Assembly: GCF_000429485.1 (NCBI RefSeq)
Contig: NZ_KE386907.1
Span: 319,096 to 383,095, forward strand
Direction: 5' to 3'
From: Aliagarivorans marinus DSM 23064
GTDB taxonomy: Bacteria > Pseudomonadota > Gammaproteobacteria > Enterobacterales > Celerinatantimonadaceae
Length of the DNA: 64,000 nt
How positions within the stretch are numbered: the stretch's first letter is position 1; each line of letters starts with the position of its first letter. Positions 42,882 to 51,873 of the stretch are shown here, in pieces. The position numbers and the translations under genes are program-made. The notes beneath the pieces are model-generated. The model saw only the letters and a program-made list of their open reading frames with translations. It was not told where the DNA came from and searched no databases.

Positions 42882-44000
42882 ATGTCTTCTAACCTACCTC
42901 TTGTGACAATTGGCATATCCGCTTACAACGAAGAAAAGCTAATAGACCGGGCTATTAATAGCGCGCTATCTCAGACATACTCAAATATAGAAATAATTCT
43001 TTTTGATGACGCTAGCAGTGACAATACTTTAGGTATAATGAGACAGTTTGGAGAGTCCAACCTCGGGGTCAAAGTATTTTCCACCAATGTAAATAAAGGT
43101 CTAGCTCATGCTAGGAATAGGATAAAAGAGGCCGCAAATGGTGATTACTTAGCGTGGCTTGATGCAGATGATGAGTACCGACCTAACAGAATTTCCAAAC
43201 TTGTAAACACAGCGCTCGAGTCTAAAAGTGATGTAACAATCGATGGCTATATTGTTGTCAATGAAAATGGAGAAGAAATAAAAAGGCAAACTGTAAAAAA
43301 CAAGTTTGACTTTGACTCAAAATACACATCCCTATTTGAACGCAACTTTATGTTACCACACCCTCTTATATCTAGGCGTTGCTTTTCATCCATTAACTTT
43401 GATGAAACTTTAGAAGCTTCAGAGGATTATGACTATTGGTTAAAATGTAGTACTCATGGATATTCATTCACAAGCATCAAAGAGTTCAATTTAGTGTATA
43501 CGTTGCGGACAAATTCAATGAGCTCATCTAATTCAAAGAACATGGACAGCACCAGAAAAATACTAAGTAAGTATGATGTCGTTTTTTTAGAAAAGCTATT
43601 GAAAGAACGCAACTTCAGCACGGGCTATATTAATAAAGCATCATGTTTGTTTTCGATATTCACCGGATCATTTGAAAAAGCCATCTCATACTCTAAGAAA
43701 CACTGGGAGGATGACCCAGACAATGATAGAGACTTTTACATCGGTACTTTATACGCCTTATCAAATAACTTTTACAAAGCAAAATATCACCTTGAAAAAC
43801 ATTTATCGAGACTCCCAGAATCTCCTGCAGGATATAACAACCTCGCAGTGGTAGTTAACAACCTAAGCTCAAAATCATTGAGCAAAAAGTTAGTGTCTAA
43901 AGCACTTGAAATTTTCCCCAGCTATACAGACGCGAGTACGAATATGGTGGACCCTAAAAAACTTACACTCACACAAATATCTATAAATAAAAGCAGATAA
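42882..44000 (+). CDS. Family 2 glycosyltransferase with helical-repeat tail
   Basis: This is a 372-residue protein. Residues 1-240 are a GT-A glycosyltransferase of family 2: VTIGISAYNEEKLIDRAI, FDDASSDNTL and LAWLDADDEYRP with the DxD-like metal site. Residues 255-350 look like TPR-type repeats (KAISYSKKHWEDDPDND, KAKYHLEKHLSRLPESPAGY), a common partner domain of flagellin glycosyltransferases. The coding sequence is strongly AT-rich. It probably adds a sugar to the flagellin glycan or its precursor; the donor is unknown. Confidence 0.85.
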   Translation: MSSNLPLVTIGISAYNEEKLIDRAINSALSQTYSNIEIILFDDASSDNTLGIMRQFGESNLGVKVFSTNVNKGLAHARNRIKEAANGDYLAWLDADDEYRPNRISKLVNTALESKSDVTIDGYIVVNENGEEIKRQTVKNKFDFDSKYTSLFERNFMLPHPLISRRCFSSINFDETLEASEDYDYWLKCSTHGYSFTSIKEFNLVYTLRTNSMSSSNSKNMDSTRKILSKYDVVFLEKLLKERNFSTGYINKASCLFSIFTGSFEKAISYSKKHWEDDPDNDRDFYIGTLYALSNNFYKAKYHLEKHLSRLPESPAGYNNLAVVVNNLSSKSLSKKLVSKALEIFPSYTDASTNMVDPKKLTLTQISINKSR

Positions 44001-44028
44001 TTAATTATTGAGAACTTGCAGGCTAGCT

Positions 44029-44859
44029 ATGAACAACAATCTAGATGAATTAAATTCCAAAATAGATAAAATTCTTGAGTTCCTAGACATACAAGAGCAT
44101 CGTCTAACAAATGAAAATGCGGTATTTAAACCAGATACCTTACATAAGCTTATCGCTGACACATGTCACTCTGTTTTTCGGGATGCGATCTTAAATAGGA
44201 GTTCTTACGATTCAGCAAGTGACTATATGCTCAATAATATTGCTGTGGATGGAGCAAAAATGTTTCGCTCAGCTTACATACCGCGCAAATACGGGCATAT
44301 GGATTATGACAGTAGGTACGATCTGTTTCGGCATTCACTATCAAAAATCAGTAAGGACAACAGCATTGCACTTGAATTTGGTGTGTATAGGGGTGGCTCT
44401 ATTGAGTTTATGCTGCGTTATGTTGATATGCATATTTATGGGTTTGACAGCTTTGAAGGTTTACCTGACCACTGGTTTTCTGGAGACCAGTCAGGTAGGT
44501 TCGATTTGGGAGGGCTAGCTCCGGCTATTGATAGTAAACAAGTAACTTTAATCAAAGGTTGGTTCAAAGATACTGTTGATAACTTTTTCAATTCAAATCG
44601 AGAATCTGATGTAGGATTCATTCACTTTGACTGCGACCTTTACTGCTCACATAAAGACATATTCGAAGCACTCAGCAAGAATAAGGTTAATTTGGATGGA
44701 ACCATTTGCTTGTTCGATGAGTATATAAATTACCCAGGCTGGCAGAATGATGGCTTCAAAGCACTGCAGGAGTTCGTCGCACAAACGGGATGGAAGTATC
44801 GATATATAGGTTACACACCTAGATATACCGCTGCGGCTATCGAGTTTTTCCGCAACTAA
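44029..44859 (+). CDS. TylF/MycF-type O-methyltransferase
   Basis: This is a 276-residue SAM-dependent methyltransferase of the TylF/MycF family, which O-methylates sugars in macrolides and glycans. The N-terminus (about residues 1-35) is a short coiled coil. The catalytic domain shows IALEFGVYRGGSIEFML (SAM site), YGFDSFEGLPDHW, VGFIHFDCDLYCSH and CLFDEYINYPGW, where the acidic residues match the Mg2+ site of MycF-type enzymes. I chose the ATG over the TTG seven codons upstream. It is the last gene of this operon and converges on the metallophosphatase gene. Confidence 0.85.
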   Translation: MNNNLDELNSKIDKILEFLDIQEHRLTNENAVFKPDTLHKLIADTCHSVFRDAILNRSSYDSASDYMLNNIAVDGAKMFRSAYIPRKYGHMDYDSRYDLFRHSLSKISKDNSIALEFGVYRGGSIEFMLRYVDMHIYGFDSFEGLPDHWFSGDQSGRFDLGGLAPAIDSKQVTLIKGWFKDTVDNFFNSNRESDVGFIHFDCDLYCSHKDIFEALSKNKVNLDGTICLFDEYINYPGWQNDGFKALQEFVAQTGWKYRYIGYTPRYTAAAIEFFRN

Positions 44860-44937
44860 GGCTGTTTGGAGAAGGGAGTGATTAAGCTCTCTTCACTCCC
44901 CCCCGAAACTAGCAGCCATGAATTGTAGAATTTGGAG

Positions 44938-45807
44938 TTATCTATCAGCCCCGCTAGGATATAACTTCCTATACTCACCCTTAAACCTTTCACTTAGTTC
45001 ACCAGAATCACCTATCAAATCAATAACATTTACATTGACTAAACTAAGATGACTAACCAAGTTACCATCTGAAGGAATGTAGTGGAAGAACAAAGATAAA
45101 GGCTCATCTGAATATAAAATTGAGTAACTGTTATTTTTGGATAAAGACAGTGATATCGAACAATGTATACTTGGTGCGCAAACGACAGGGATGTTAGAAA
45201 TATTGCTAACAACCATTCGATGCACATGCCCACAGCATACTGCTTCGATGTTAGAGTATTTTCTCAACAAATCAGCGAACTCAACTGAACCATATAACCC
45301 TATAGAGTCAACCCAATCAATACCAATACGGACAGGAGGGTGGTGCATGAAGATCATCGTCGGCTTTGCAGTGTCCTCTTGCAAAGTCTTGTCCAACCAT
45401 GCCAGGCGATGTTCGCACAGTCGTCCATATGGCTCACCAAAGAGTGAGGTGTCCAAGCCGATCACTCTTACGGGATAGTGGTCAATTGAGAACAGCACAT
45501 GATTCTCTCCTCTTGCTGGCAAGTAATCATGATCATCAAACACAGCGAGTAGGTTTTGTCGACGGTCGTGGTTGCCCGGTATAACGACGTATGGAGACTT
45601 CAGTCTATCAAGGATTTCACGAAGTGCTTGATACTCTTCAACCCAACCATCTTCTGCTAAGTCCCCACTAACAACAACTAGATCGATTTTTTCATCAAAG
45701 GTGTTTATATGGTCCACGCAGGCAATAAGTCGACGAGTCTCGCCCAAATCACGTTGCTTTTTCTTACTCACCCCGTAATGAATGTCTGTCAACTGCGCTA
45801 TTAACAT
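44938..45807 (-). CDS. Calcineurin-like metallophosphatase
   Basis: This is a 289-residue metallophosphoesterase with all the family motifs: AQLTDIHYG (DxH), VVSGDLAEDGW (GDxxxD), VIPGNHDRRQ (GNHD), IFMHHPPV and CCGHVHRM. It most resembles CpdA-type phosphodiesterases, but cAMP need not be the substrate. It is the last gene of the pseI-to-luxC-like operon, 18 bp after the LuxC-like gene, so a role in removing a phosphate from a glycan intermediate is possible; this is inference. Confidence 0.85.
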   Translation of the reverse strand: MLIAQLTDIHYGVSKKKQRDLGETRRLIACVDHINTFDEKIDLVVVSGDLAEDGWVEEYQALREILDRLKSPYVVIPGNHDRRQNLLAVFDDHDYLPARGENHVLFSIDHYPVRVIGLDTSLFGEPYGRLCEHRLAWLDKTLQEDTAKPTMIFMHHPPVRIGIDWVDSIGLYGSVEFADLLRKYSNIEAVCCGHVHRMVVSNISNIPVVCAPSIHCSISLSLSKNNSYSILYSDEPLSLFFHYIPSDGNLVSHLSLVNVNVIDLIGDSGELSERFKGEYRKLYPSGADR

Positions 45808-45825
45808 AACACCAAGTCTTCCCTG

Positions 45826-46980
45826 TCATTTTCTGTCCGTTTGCTCGGCAATCAAATCTATGCCATCCCAAACCCAATCATGTACCAAGGCTTGCCCAGG
45901 GCTAACGAATCGATCAGCCAAACTGCGCTTCTTAAGCTGCGCCCTATCCTCTTTGTCGCAGAGCATTACGCATGTTTGGGGAGCAGCGGAGAACCCGAAG
46001 CTCTCAATTGCCCCTTTCTGCGCATGCCAATGCAATAAGTGGCCATTCTCAGGTTTTACTCCCTTCGCTAGTATAGGAACCGGTAATTCACATACTTGCC
46101 AATTGCCAAAGCGTTTAAGACGCAACTCTGGTTGCTTTAACGATAAAAGCTGCGTTGATATCTGCTGCTCAATCACGTTGGGAAAGCTTGGTTCGACATT
46201 GCTGAGGAGGGTCGATAACTTTATAAAAAACTCGTCGACCAGCTCAACATCCCCCATCGTCAGGACAAGAATGGGCGAGGAGCACGCTTTTTGGCCGTAA
46301 GTTGCTATGTCGACAGCTATTCCAGATAACAAGCTGAGCTGTTCATTTTCCTTAAGCGCCGACCAGTAATCCAAATCGACAATCGCATAAGAACGCCTGT
46401 CGGCAAAACATAAGTCGTTTACCTCTTCCCCAACTGAGTACCGTTGGAATACTTCAAGAGTCTTATCCCCTCCCCACATTACGCGGTTGGCAGAAAGCTC
46501 ACTAAATCGCTGATTTAGCTCATCGGAGTGTGGGTATTGAACAAAGCGAACCCGGTCTCTTACTTGGGGGTGATCTACCAGTACATTAGATAAAGTGCTC
46601 AGCAAAATAGCTTGCTCGTCAGTAATTCTTGAAGATAGGCGAACAATACTTGGACACCCAGCAAGCAAACTGGTCACCCACGAGTACACGGCTACAGTCG
46701 CAACGTTTGAAGGGCTTAGATGAAAAGACAGACCGCGTCCAATGCTTTGCTCGGCTGCGAGTCGCCTCTTTTGGCTTAGTACAGCATTAGGCCTTATGAA
46801 GAAACCGAGACTAGCAAGATTGGGTTGGCTCTTGCTCAAGCCCATCAGTGCACTGGATAATTCTTTTAGGAATGCTAGGGAAGCTGAATCAAAAGAAGCG
46901 AACGGGCGAGAAGAAAAAGCGTCCCAAGAGGTTTCACCACATAAGAACGAGATCCCTGTTACTGGAAAGTGTCGCTGCAT
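45826..46980 (-). CDS. LuxC-like acyl-CoA/acyl-ACP reductase
   Basis: This is a 384-residue member of the LuxC family of fatty-acid reductases, which convert an acyl thioester to an aldehyde with NADPH through a cysteine acyl intermediate. The candidate nucleophile is Cys233 in TYGQKACSSPILVL, and the nucleotide-binding region lies around LSPSNVATVAVYSWVTS. No luciferase genes (luxA, luxB) are present, so bioluminescence is not involved. It overlaps the luxE-like gene by 22 bp. In this setting it may reduce an acid group on an acyl-ACP-bound precursor of a glycan substituent. Confidence 0.85.
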   Translation of the reverse strand: MQRHFPVTGISFLCGETSWDAFSSRPFASFDSASLAFLKELSSALMGLSKSQPNLASLGFFIRPNAVLSQKRRLAAEQSIGRGLSFHLSPSNVATVAVYSWVTSLLAGCPSIVRLSSRITDEQAILLSTLSNVLVDHPQVRDRVRFVQYPHSDELNQRFSELSANRVMWGGDKTLEVFQRYSVGEEVNDLCFADRRSYAIVDLDYWSALKENEQLSLLSGIAVDIATYGQKACSSPILVLTMGDVELVDEFFIKLSTLLSNVEPSFPNVIEQQISTQLLSLKQPELRLKRFGNWQVCELPVPILAKGVKPENGHLLHWHAQKGAIESFGFSAAPQTCVMLCDKEDRAQLKKRSLADRFVSPGQALVHDWVWDGIDLIAEQTDRK

Positions 46981-48023
46981 CCTCGCACCTCCACCTTTGG
47001 CAGTCTTCCTAGCACTTCAAAATAACGCCCCTTGCGCCCACAAGGGCAGTTATCTTCACCCAATATTCGTCCTAGGTCTTCAGTCAACAAGCTGTGGCCG
47101 GGGTAACTCTTTGCTAAGTTGGAGAGCACTTGTATCACGCCCTCTTGCCCTACCTGACAAGGCTTTAAATCGCTTTTGCTGCGTACGATCAGATCTGCAA
47201 ACACCGGACTATGTAAATGGCCATGTTCACACTCGACAAAAATACTGCCGGTTTGCTCAACCATCCCATAAAAATTATGTACTTTAACGTTGCCAACAGC
47301 ACTGTGAACAGTTGCTTTAAACGTCGGATTATCAACAGCTTTGTCTTGAAGTTTTTTCCAGCCACCGCTGTGAAACAGAAAACCCTGTTTCAACGCTAAT
47401 GACTTGCCGGCAGCCTCTAGAGGCGCTAACAAGTATTGCCATACCATGAAGGTAAATCCAAAAATGAGTACCGGCTGATCACGATACTTCTCAGCAAACT
47501 CGCTGACTTCACGCCAACGCAAGTTCATCCGTTCATCAAGCGCAAAACAGTGATCACGCCCCATGAAGGATAAACCTTGAACCCCCGCACCACGCGCAGA
47601 ATACCCTGCCTTGTTTGCGCTTAAGCCCCGGTGGTCGATGATCAGCATTGGCAAACGTTGCTTACCAATCCACTCTTTCATTATCTGCACCAAGGCTTTG
47701 GATTGCAGACTGGCGGTATCTCGGTCCAGCACCACTTGCGACACGACTTGAGATGTTGTACCTGAAGATGTCATCACCTTAAATACTTCTGACTCCTGCA
47801 CACTACTTAGCTTTGTGTGCTTGAATAGCCTGACCGCTAATGGAAACAGTTCGGAATAGTTCGTAGGCTCTTGCGAGTATCCTTGGGCATCAAGTAAGAG
47901 CTTATACTCTGGGCAATGTCGATAGTGATGTTTGCTCAACGCACTCAATTCATCCAGCAAGACACGTTGCTTTTGCTGTTGCTCTAAACCATATATAGGG
48001 AAATCAAATAGTCTAATTGGCAT
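46959..48023 (-). CDS. LuxE-like acyl-protein synthetase
   Basis: This is a 354-residue ANL-superfamily ligase of the LuxE type, which activates an acid as acyl-AMP and passes it to a protein. The phosphate-loop motif is MTSSGTTSQVVSQV (about residue 85), followed by FHSGGWKKLQ, VHNFYGMVEQTGSI and the C-terminal DNCPCGRKGRYFEVLGR. In luminous bacteria LuxE partners LuxC, and the pair is adjacent and overlapping here. The acyl group is likely not a long fatty acid but an unknown glycan-related acid, which is inference. Confidence 0.87.
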   Translation of the reverse strand: MPIRLFDFPIYGLEQQQKQRVLLDELSALSKHHYRHCPEYKLLLDAQGYSQEPTNYSELFPLAVRLFKHTKLSSVQESEVFKVMTSSGTTSQVVSQVVLDRDTASLQSKALVQIMKEWIGKQRLPMLIIDHRGLSANKAGYSARGAGVQGLSFMGRDHCFALDERMNLRWREVSEFAEKYRDQPVLIFGFTFMVWQYLLAPLEAAGKSLALKQGFLFHSGGWKKLQDKAVDNPTFKATVHSAVGNVKVHNFYGMVEQTGSIFVECEHGHLHSPVFADLIVRSKSDLKPCQVGQEGVIQVLSNLAKSYPGHSLLTEDLGRILGEDNCPCGRKGRYFEVLGRLPKVEVRGCSDTFQ

Positions 48024-49371
48024 CTACGAGTTCCTGCACAGCGACGAGGTCGAACTTGCCGTTAGCCGTCATGGGTATTGGAGATACAACGTTAACTCTC
48101 ACAAGAGCAGGACTAACTCCATAATCAGCCAGTATTGATTTGGCCCGTTTCACATAGGCCTTATCACCTACTGTTACGCACAAAGCGTCATCTTCTCCGG
48201 TGCAAACCAGCTCTGCACAGTCCAAGCGAGAACTAAGTTGAGATTGCAGATCATCAAGGCTGAAACGTTTACCATTTAACTTAATCATTCTTTTTAGCCT
48301 ACCAGTGATGTAGTAACGGCCATCTTTTTGGTAAGCCAGGTCGCCTGTATGCAGCACATTTGTGCCACTAGACTTCGCCAAATCATCCACCTCGGATGCG
48401 TAACCTAGCATCACATTGGGACCTCTATACACTAGCTCTCCGCTTTGCATGTCTTCGGTTAATGTTACGCCTAATTCATCTTCCAGCCAAAGCTCGCCAC
48501 CGGGAATCGCATTACCTATCGAGCTCGCATGTTCAACTACATCTTCAGGCTCAAGATAGGCGATTCTCGGACTGGCTTCTGTTTGTCCGTACATAACGTA
48601 AAAACTCAGCGCGTGCTCCTTGGCATACATGGCAATCTTTGCCACCTCAGTGGCCGCAAGTTTGCCACCAGCCTGGGTCAAAGTCTTAATCGTACCAGGC
48701 AACCCGCGCGCAAGGCCGACTCGCAATAAGAACTGATAGCTAAACGGTACCCCTGCGAAACTACTTGCTTTAAAGGTATTTGCAGCCCGCCAAAGCGCCT
48801 TGCCCATCAGGTTTGGGTCTGCAAGTATCACCGAGGCACCAGCGAGCAGGTGCGAACTCACGATGGAGAACCCATACGAGTAGGCTAGAGGTAGGCTGAG
48901 TAACCCCCGCTCTTGCGGGGTGATCTGCAAATACTCTGCAATAGAGCGAGCATTGGATGTAAGGTTGTTGTCGCTCAACATCACCAACTTAGCACGCCCT
49001 GTCGTTCCGGAGGTCGACAGAAGCATTCGTAAGTCAGGGTTAAGGCAATGAGTGCGCTGACTATAAGCGGTGAACGTGACGGAGTCAGCGGTTGCCAAAC
49101 ACACGAGATTAACTTGGTATTGCTCAATCAGATCCTGCCACTGAGCTGATTGGTCCAGGAGCACGAAGGGAAAACCATTTTGCCAACAAGCCAAACACGC
49201 AACTATGGCGTTCACACTGTTATCTACCCGTAGCGCAATCAGAGGGCGCTCTAGAGGGCATTTCAGCCGGAGCGTCCCAACAAAACCTTGCATCTCATCC
49301 ACCAACTCAGCAAAAGTGAGCCTGCGCTCCTCACTGTATAAGGCGACGTCTTGACTTGGAGAAAGAATCAT
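48013..49371 (-). CDS. AMP-forming acyl ligase
   Basis: This is a 452-residue adenylate-forming ligase with the phosphate loop [35 protein letters not shown] (A5-like motif) and [19 protein letters not shown] (A7/A8). The catalytic lysine region MTANGKFDL is near the C-terminus. It overlaps the reductase gene by 4 bp and the LuxE-like gene by 11 bp. The nearby ACP suggests that it loads a small acid on the ACP, in the manner of DltA/DltC; the acid is unknown. A CoA ligase is the alternative. Confidence 0.85.
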   Translation of the reverse strand: MILSPSQDVALYSEERRLTFAELVDEMQGFVGTLRLKCPLERPLIALRVDNSVNAIVACLACWQNGFPFVLLDQSAQWQDLIEQYQVNLVCLATADSVTFTAYSQRTHCLNPDLRMLLSTSGTTGRAKLVMLSDNNLTSNARSIAEYLQITPQERGLLSLPLAYSYGFSIVSSHLLAGASVILADPNLMGKALWRAANTFKASSFAGVPFSYQFLLRVGLARGLPGTIKTLTQAGGKLAATEVAKIAMYAKEHALSFYVMYGQTEASPRIAYLEPEDVVEHASSIGNAIPGGELWLEDELGVTLTEDMQSGELVYRGPNVMLGYASEVDDLAKSSGTNVLHTGDLAYQKDGRYYITGRLKRMIKLNGKRFSLDDLQSQLSSRLDCAELVCTGEDDALCVTVGDKAYVKRAKSILADYGVSPALVRVNVVSPIPMTANGKFDLVAVQELVDAN

Positions 49372-50114
49372 AAATGCAAACCACCATCAACCGCGATAAC
49401 TTGGCCATGGATGTAGCTTGCTGCGGGGCTCACTAAAAAACAGATCAACTCGGCCACCTCTTCGGGCTGCCCCACTCTGCGCAAATCTGTGTGTTCTGCC
49501 GTTGTCTGCCGGACCTCTTCGGTAACCGCGTCAAGTAGCGGAGTATCTATGATACCGGGGCTCACAACATTCACTCGGATGCCCACAGGCCCTAGCTCTC
49601 TTGCCAACGCTTTACTGAACCCCTCAACCGCGCCTTTGCTTGCCGCGTAACTTGATTGGCCGGGTTGCCCTTGGCTGGCGACCTGAGAGCTGACATTGAC
49701 GATCGCGGCGCCTTTACTCCGCAGCATCATCCGGCTAGCCAACTGGCAAACCAACATGGTCGCGACAGTGTTAACCTGCAACTGTTGAGTAATGGATTGC
49801 CGCTTGGTGAGCATAATGCTAGCGGGCTGCATCACACCGGCGCAGTTAACTACCGCAGCTAACGAGCGCGTAGACTGGTTCAACTCACGGAACGCTCCAG
49901 CAATCTGGGTTTCATCTTCGAGATCACAGACAAGCACATGCGATTCTTGGCCGGAAACTTGTTCTATTTGGGCCACCAATGATGAGAGCGCTTCACGGCT
50001 TCGACCTATCAGCGCCAGTTTATAGCCCGCGCGGGCTAAGCTAAGCGCTGTCGCATTTCCGATTCCACTAGAAGCCCCCGTAACGAGTGCCCAAGGATGT
50101 GATTCAGCCTTCAA
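49368..50114 (-). CDS. Short-chain dehydrogenase/reductase, FabG-like
   Basis: This is a 248-residue NAD(P)-dependent [22 protein letters not shown] at the N-terminus, [10 protein letters not shown] (NAG-type motif), a catalytic Ser in [12 protein letters not shown] and Y-x3-K in [10 protein letters not shown]. The C-terminus [15 protein letters not shown] is FabG-like, which fits reduction of a 3-oxo group on an acyl-ACP. The start is TTG with GAGG 5 bases upstream, overlapping the ACP stop by 11 bp. Confidence 0.86.
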   Translation of the reverse strand: MKAESHPWALVTGASSGIGNATALSLARAGYKLALIGRSREALSSLVAQIEQVSGQESHVLVCDLEDETQIAGAFRELNQSTRSLAAVVNCAGVMQPASIMLTKRQSITQQLQVNTVATMLVCQLASRMMLRSKGAAIVNVSSQVASQGQPGQSSYAASKGAVEGFSKALARELGPVGIRVNVVSPGIIDTPLLDAVTEEVRQTTAEHTDLRRVGQPEEVAELICFLVSPAASYIHGQVIAVDGGLHL

Positions 50115-50349
50115 AGGTTACCTCGTACTTTGCGAGGATCTCCTTGCACTTAGCCACCGAGCTCATATCGATGATGTCATCCATATCAAGCATGACATCG
50201 AAACACCCTTCTAGCTCAGCGACTAGCAGCATATGCGCAGTCGAATCCCACTCAGGGATACTGTTATAAATTAATTCATCTTTTACCGCCTCTGGAGCGA
50301 TTTCCAAAATACGGCTGTATACGTCGATAAGTTTCTGATTATTTGTCAT
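50104..50349 (-). CDS. Acyl carrier protein
   Basis: This is an 81-residue acidic helical carrier with the phosphopantetheine-accepting serine (Ser36) in [12 protein letters not shown]. The sequence ahead of the serine is WDS rather than the LDS or DS-L of fatty-acid AcpP, which is typical of dedicated carriers in glycan or secondary-metabolite clusters. A phosphopantetheinyl transferase must be supplied from elsewhere in the genome. It is followed by the SDR, ligase, LuxE-like and LuxC-like genes with overlapping ends, so it probably carries their common intermediate. Confidence 0.87.
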   Translation of the reverse strand: MTNNQKLIDVYSRILEIAPEAVKDELIYNSIPEWDSTAHMLLVAELEGCFDVMLDMDDIIDMSSVAKCKEILAKYEVTFEG

Positions 50350-50396
50350 TTATTTAACCGCTTATTCTAAGTGTTCTGATCCATTCAATGTTTGTG

Positions 50397-50915
50397 CTAG
50401 CGGATAAACCCCGCCAGTTTAGCTCTCGCTACTTGGTAGGCGTCTGCTGACAGCGTCATGTGCCACATACCTTCTGCCTCACGTTGTTTTTGATAGCCCA
50501 ATGTTTCATTGAAACGTATAGCTGCGATATTCTCAGATTTGACTGTCGCTACCAGCTTTTGGGCGCTTAGTTGCTCAAAGGCGAAGTCTATCTGAGCCAA
50601 TGCCATAAGAAAGCTGACGACAGTTCCCCTATAGCGAGCATCGCCGGTATAGAGGCCCGCTTCATATACGGCCGGCTCTGAAATCGACTTTAGGTTTACA
50701 TACCCTATCGGCACACTCTTATAGCGCGCAACAAAATGCGTCGCCCCAGAGCTTGCTAAACTTTCATACCAACTGCGTTGCTGCTCGACCGAAATTTTGG
50801 ACTGATCACACATCATGGCTCGGATGTCGGGACTGTTTCGCCATTCTCGCAACTGCTCCAAGTCTTCGGGCTGGATTTCTGCCAGCGTAATACTGCCAAG
50901 ACGATAACTACTCAT
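50397..50915 (-). CDS. pseH: UDP-4-amino-4,6-dideoxy-altrose N-acetyltransferase
   Basis: PseH adds the second acyl group (N-acetyl in the standard pathway) to the UDP-linked amino sugar. The 172-residue GNAT-fold protein has the conserved LREWRNSPDIRAMMCDQ at the N-terminus and the acetyl-CoA site region around YRGTVVSFLMALAQIDFAF, then VKSENIAAIRFNETLGY. It overlaps pseG by 8 bp. The following ACP cassette could supply a different acyl group to this step, or to another enzyme; PseH acyl choice cannot be read from sequence. Confidence 0.85.
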   Translation of the reverse strand: MSSYRLGSITLAEIQPEDLEQLREWRNSPDIRAMMCDQSKISVEQQRSWYESLASSGATHFVARYKSVPIGYVNLKSISEPAVYEAGLYTGDARYRGTVVSFLMALAQIDFAFEQLSAQKLVATVKSENIAAIRFNETLGYQKQREAEGMWHMTLSADAYQVARAKLAGFIR

Positions 50916-51873
50916 ACTGACTCATTGCTTCTAAGACCCTTTTGCAGCCCAATCCATCAACCATGTTTATTGCTGCATCGTGTACCACTCGTCGCGCAGA
51001 ACTGTGCTGCAAACGCTGATAAGCATCAGCTATTTCTCCAATGTGTGGCACTCCACGGCAGTCAACCACCTCATACCCGGGGTTTGCCGCAAACTCGCTC
51101 GCTGCCTGTAATTGGTTATCGGCAACCACACATATCACTGAAGGTACACCACAACATGCTAATTCAAAGATTGTTCCCCCTGCAGCGCTAATAGCAACAG
51201 CGGCTTTACCCTGAAGATCAGCCATCTGCATTGGGTTTAAGTTTTGGTGTACCTGAACACCGGGAAACACAAGTTCAGAATGTCCCATCGCATCGGTAAT
51301 CACCACATCAACTCCAGTAACTCCAGCGTGCACAAGAGCGCTAACCACTGGAACCGTAAGGCCAGCGACATCACTCCCACCAAATGTGATCAGTACACGA
51401 GAACGTTGAGTATACGCAGTTCGAGCACACCGAAAACGTGATGACAATAGTGAGTACGAGTACCCCAAAAGGCGCTTAGCATCAGGATAAAGCCCCACCA
51501 AGCGCTTTTCTTCTGCGGCACCGGCGGGCGATATTACCAAGTCGATGTTGGCATCACAGCCAGTGAACAAGTCGTCGATGAATGCTTTCCGGCAAGCTAT
51601 ATCCGCATATACCTTGCCAGCTATTCCACCCAACAGATAGTTATCTAGCAGTAGCCAATCTGGAGCCTTTCGACGTATGGCATCACTTAAGTCAAACTCA
51701 CTAGACGACTGAATAAATGCTATGCGAGGGTCACATTTGTTTGCGAGAGGATAAAGCGAGAAGACAGAGACTTGCCAGCCAAGCTCGAGGGCATGCTCAG
51801 CCAAAGCATTACATCGACTAAGGTGCCCAAACCCCATGTTAGGACTCGCATCTACTCGGATTGCTAGTTGCAT
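50908..51873 (-). CDS. pseG: UDP-2,4-diacetamido-trideoxy-altropyranose hydrolase
   Basis: PseG removes UDP to release the free sugar for condensation. The 321-residue GT-B-fold protein starts MQLAIRVDASPNMGFGHLSR with the catalytic-type histidine in GFGHLSRC; VLITFGGSDVAGLT and AISAAGGTIFELACCGVPS form the UDP site. I chose the ATG that overlaps the pseI stop (TAATG) and matches the family start; the longer frame lies inside pseI. Confidence 0.93.
   Translation of the reverse strand: MQLAIRVDASPNMGFGHLSRCNALAEHALELGWQVSVFSLYPLANKCDPRIAFIQSSSEFDLSDAIRRKAPDWLLLDNYLLGGIAGKVYADIACRKAFIDDLFTGCDANIDLVISPAGAAEEKRLVGLYPDAKRLLGYSYSLLSSRFRCARTAYTQRSRVLITFGGSDVAGLTVPVVSALVHAGVTGVDVVITDAMGHSELVFPGVQVHQNLNPMQMADLQGKAAVAISAAGGTIFELACCGVPSVICVVADNQLQAASEFAANPGYEVVDCRGVPHIGEIADAYQRLQHSSARRVVHDAAINMVDGLGCKRVLEAMSQYE

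Noticed and set aside
44874-44900. Hairpin between the two convergent glycan operons as a terminator
   Set aside because: Seven-base stem with a 13-base loop and no T-run on either strand; too weak to support the call.
45826-48023. LuxC/LuxE-like genes as part of a bioluminescence operon
   Set aside because: No luxA, luxB, luxD or luxG nearby; the genes overlap an ACP cassette in a pseudaminic acid operon.
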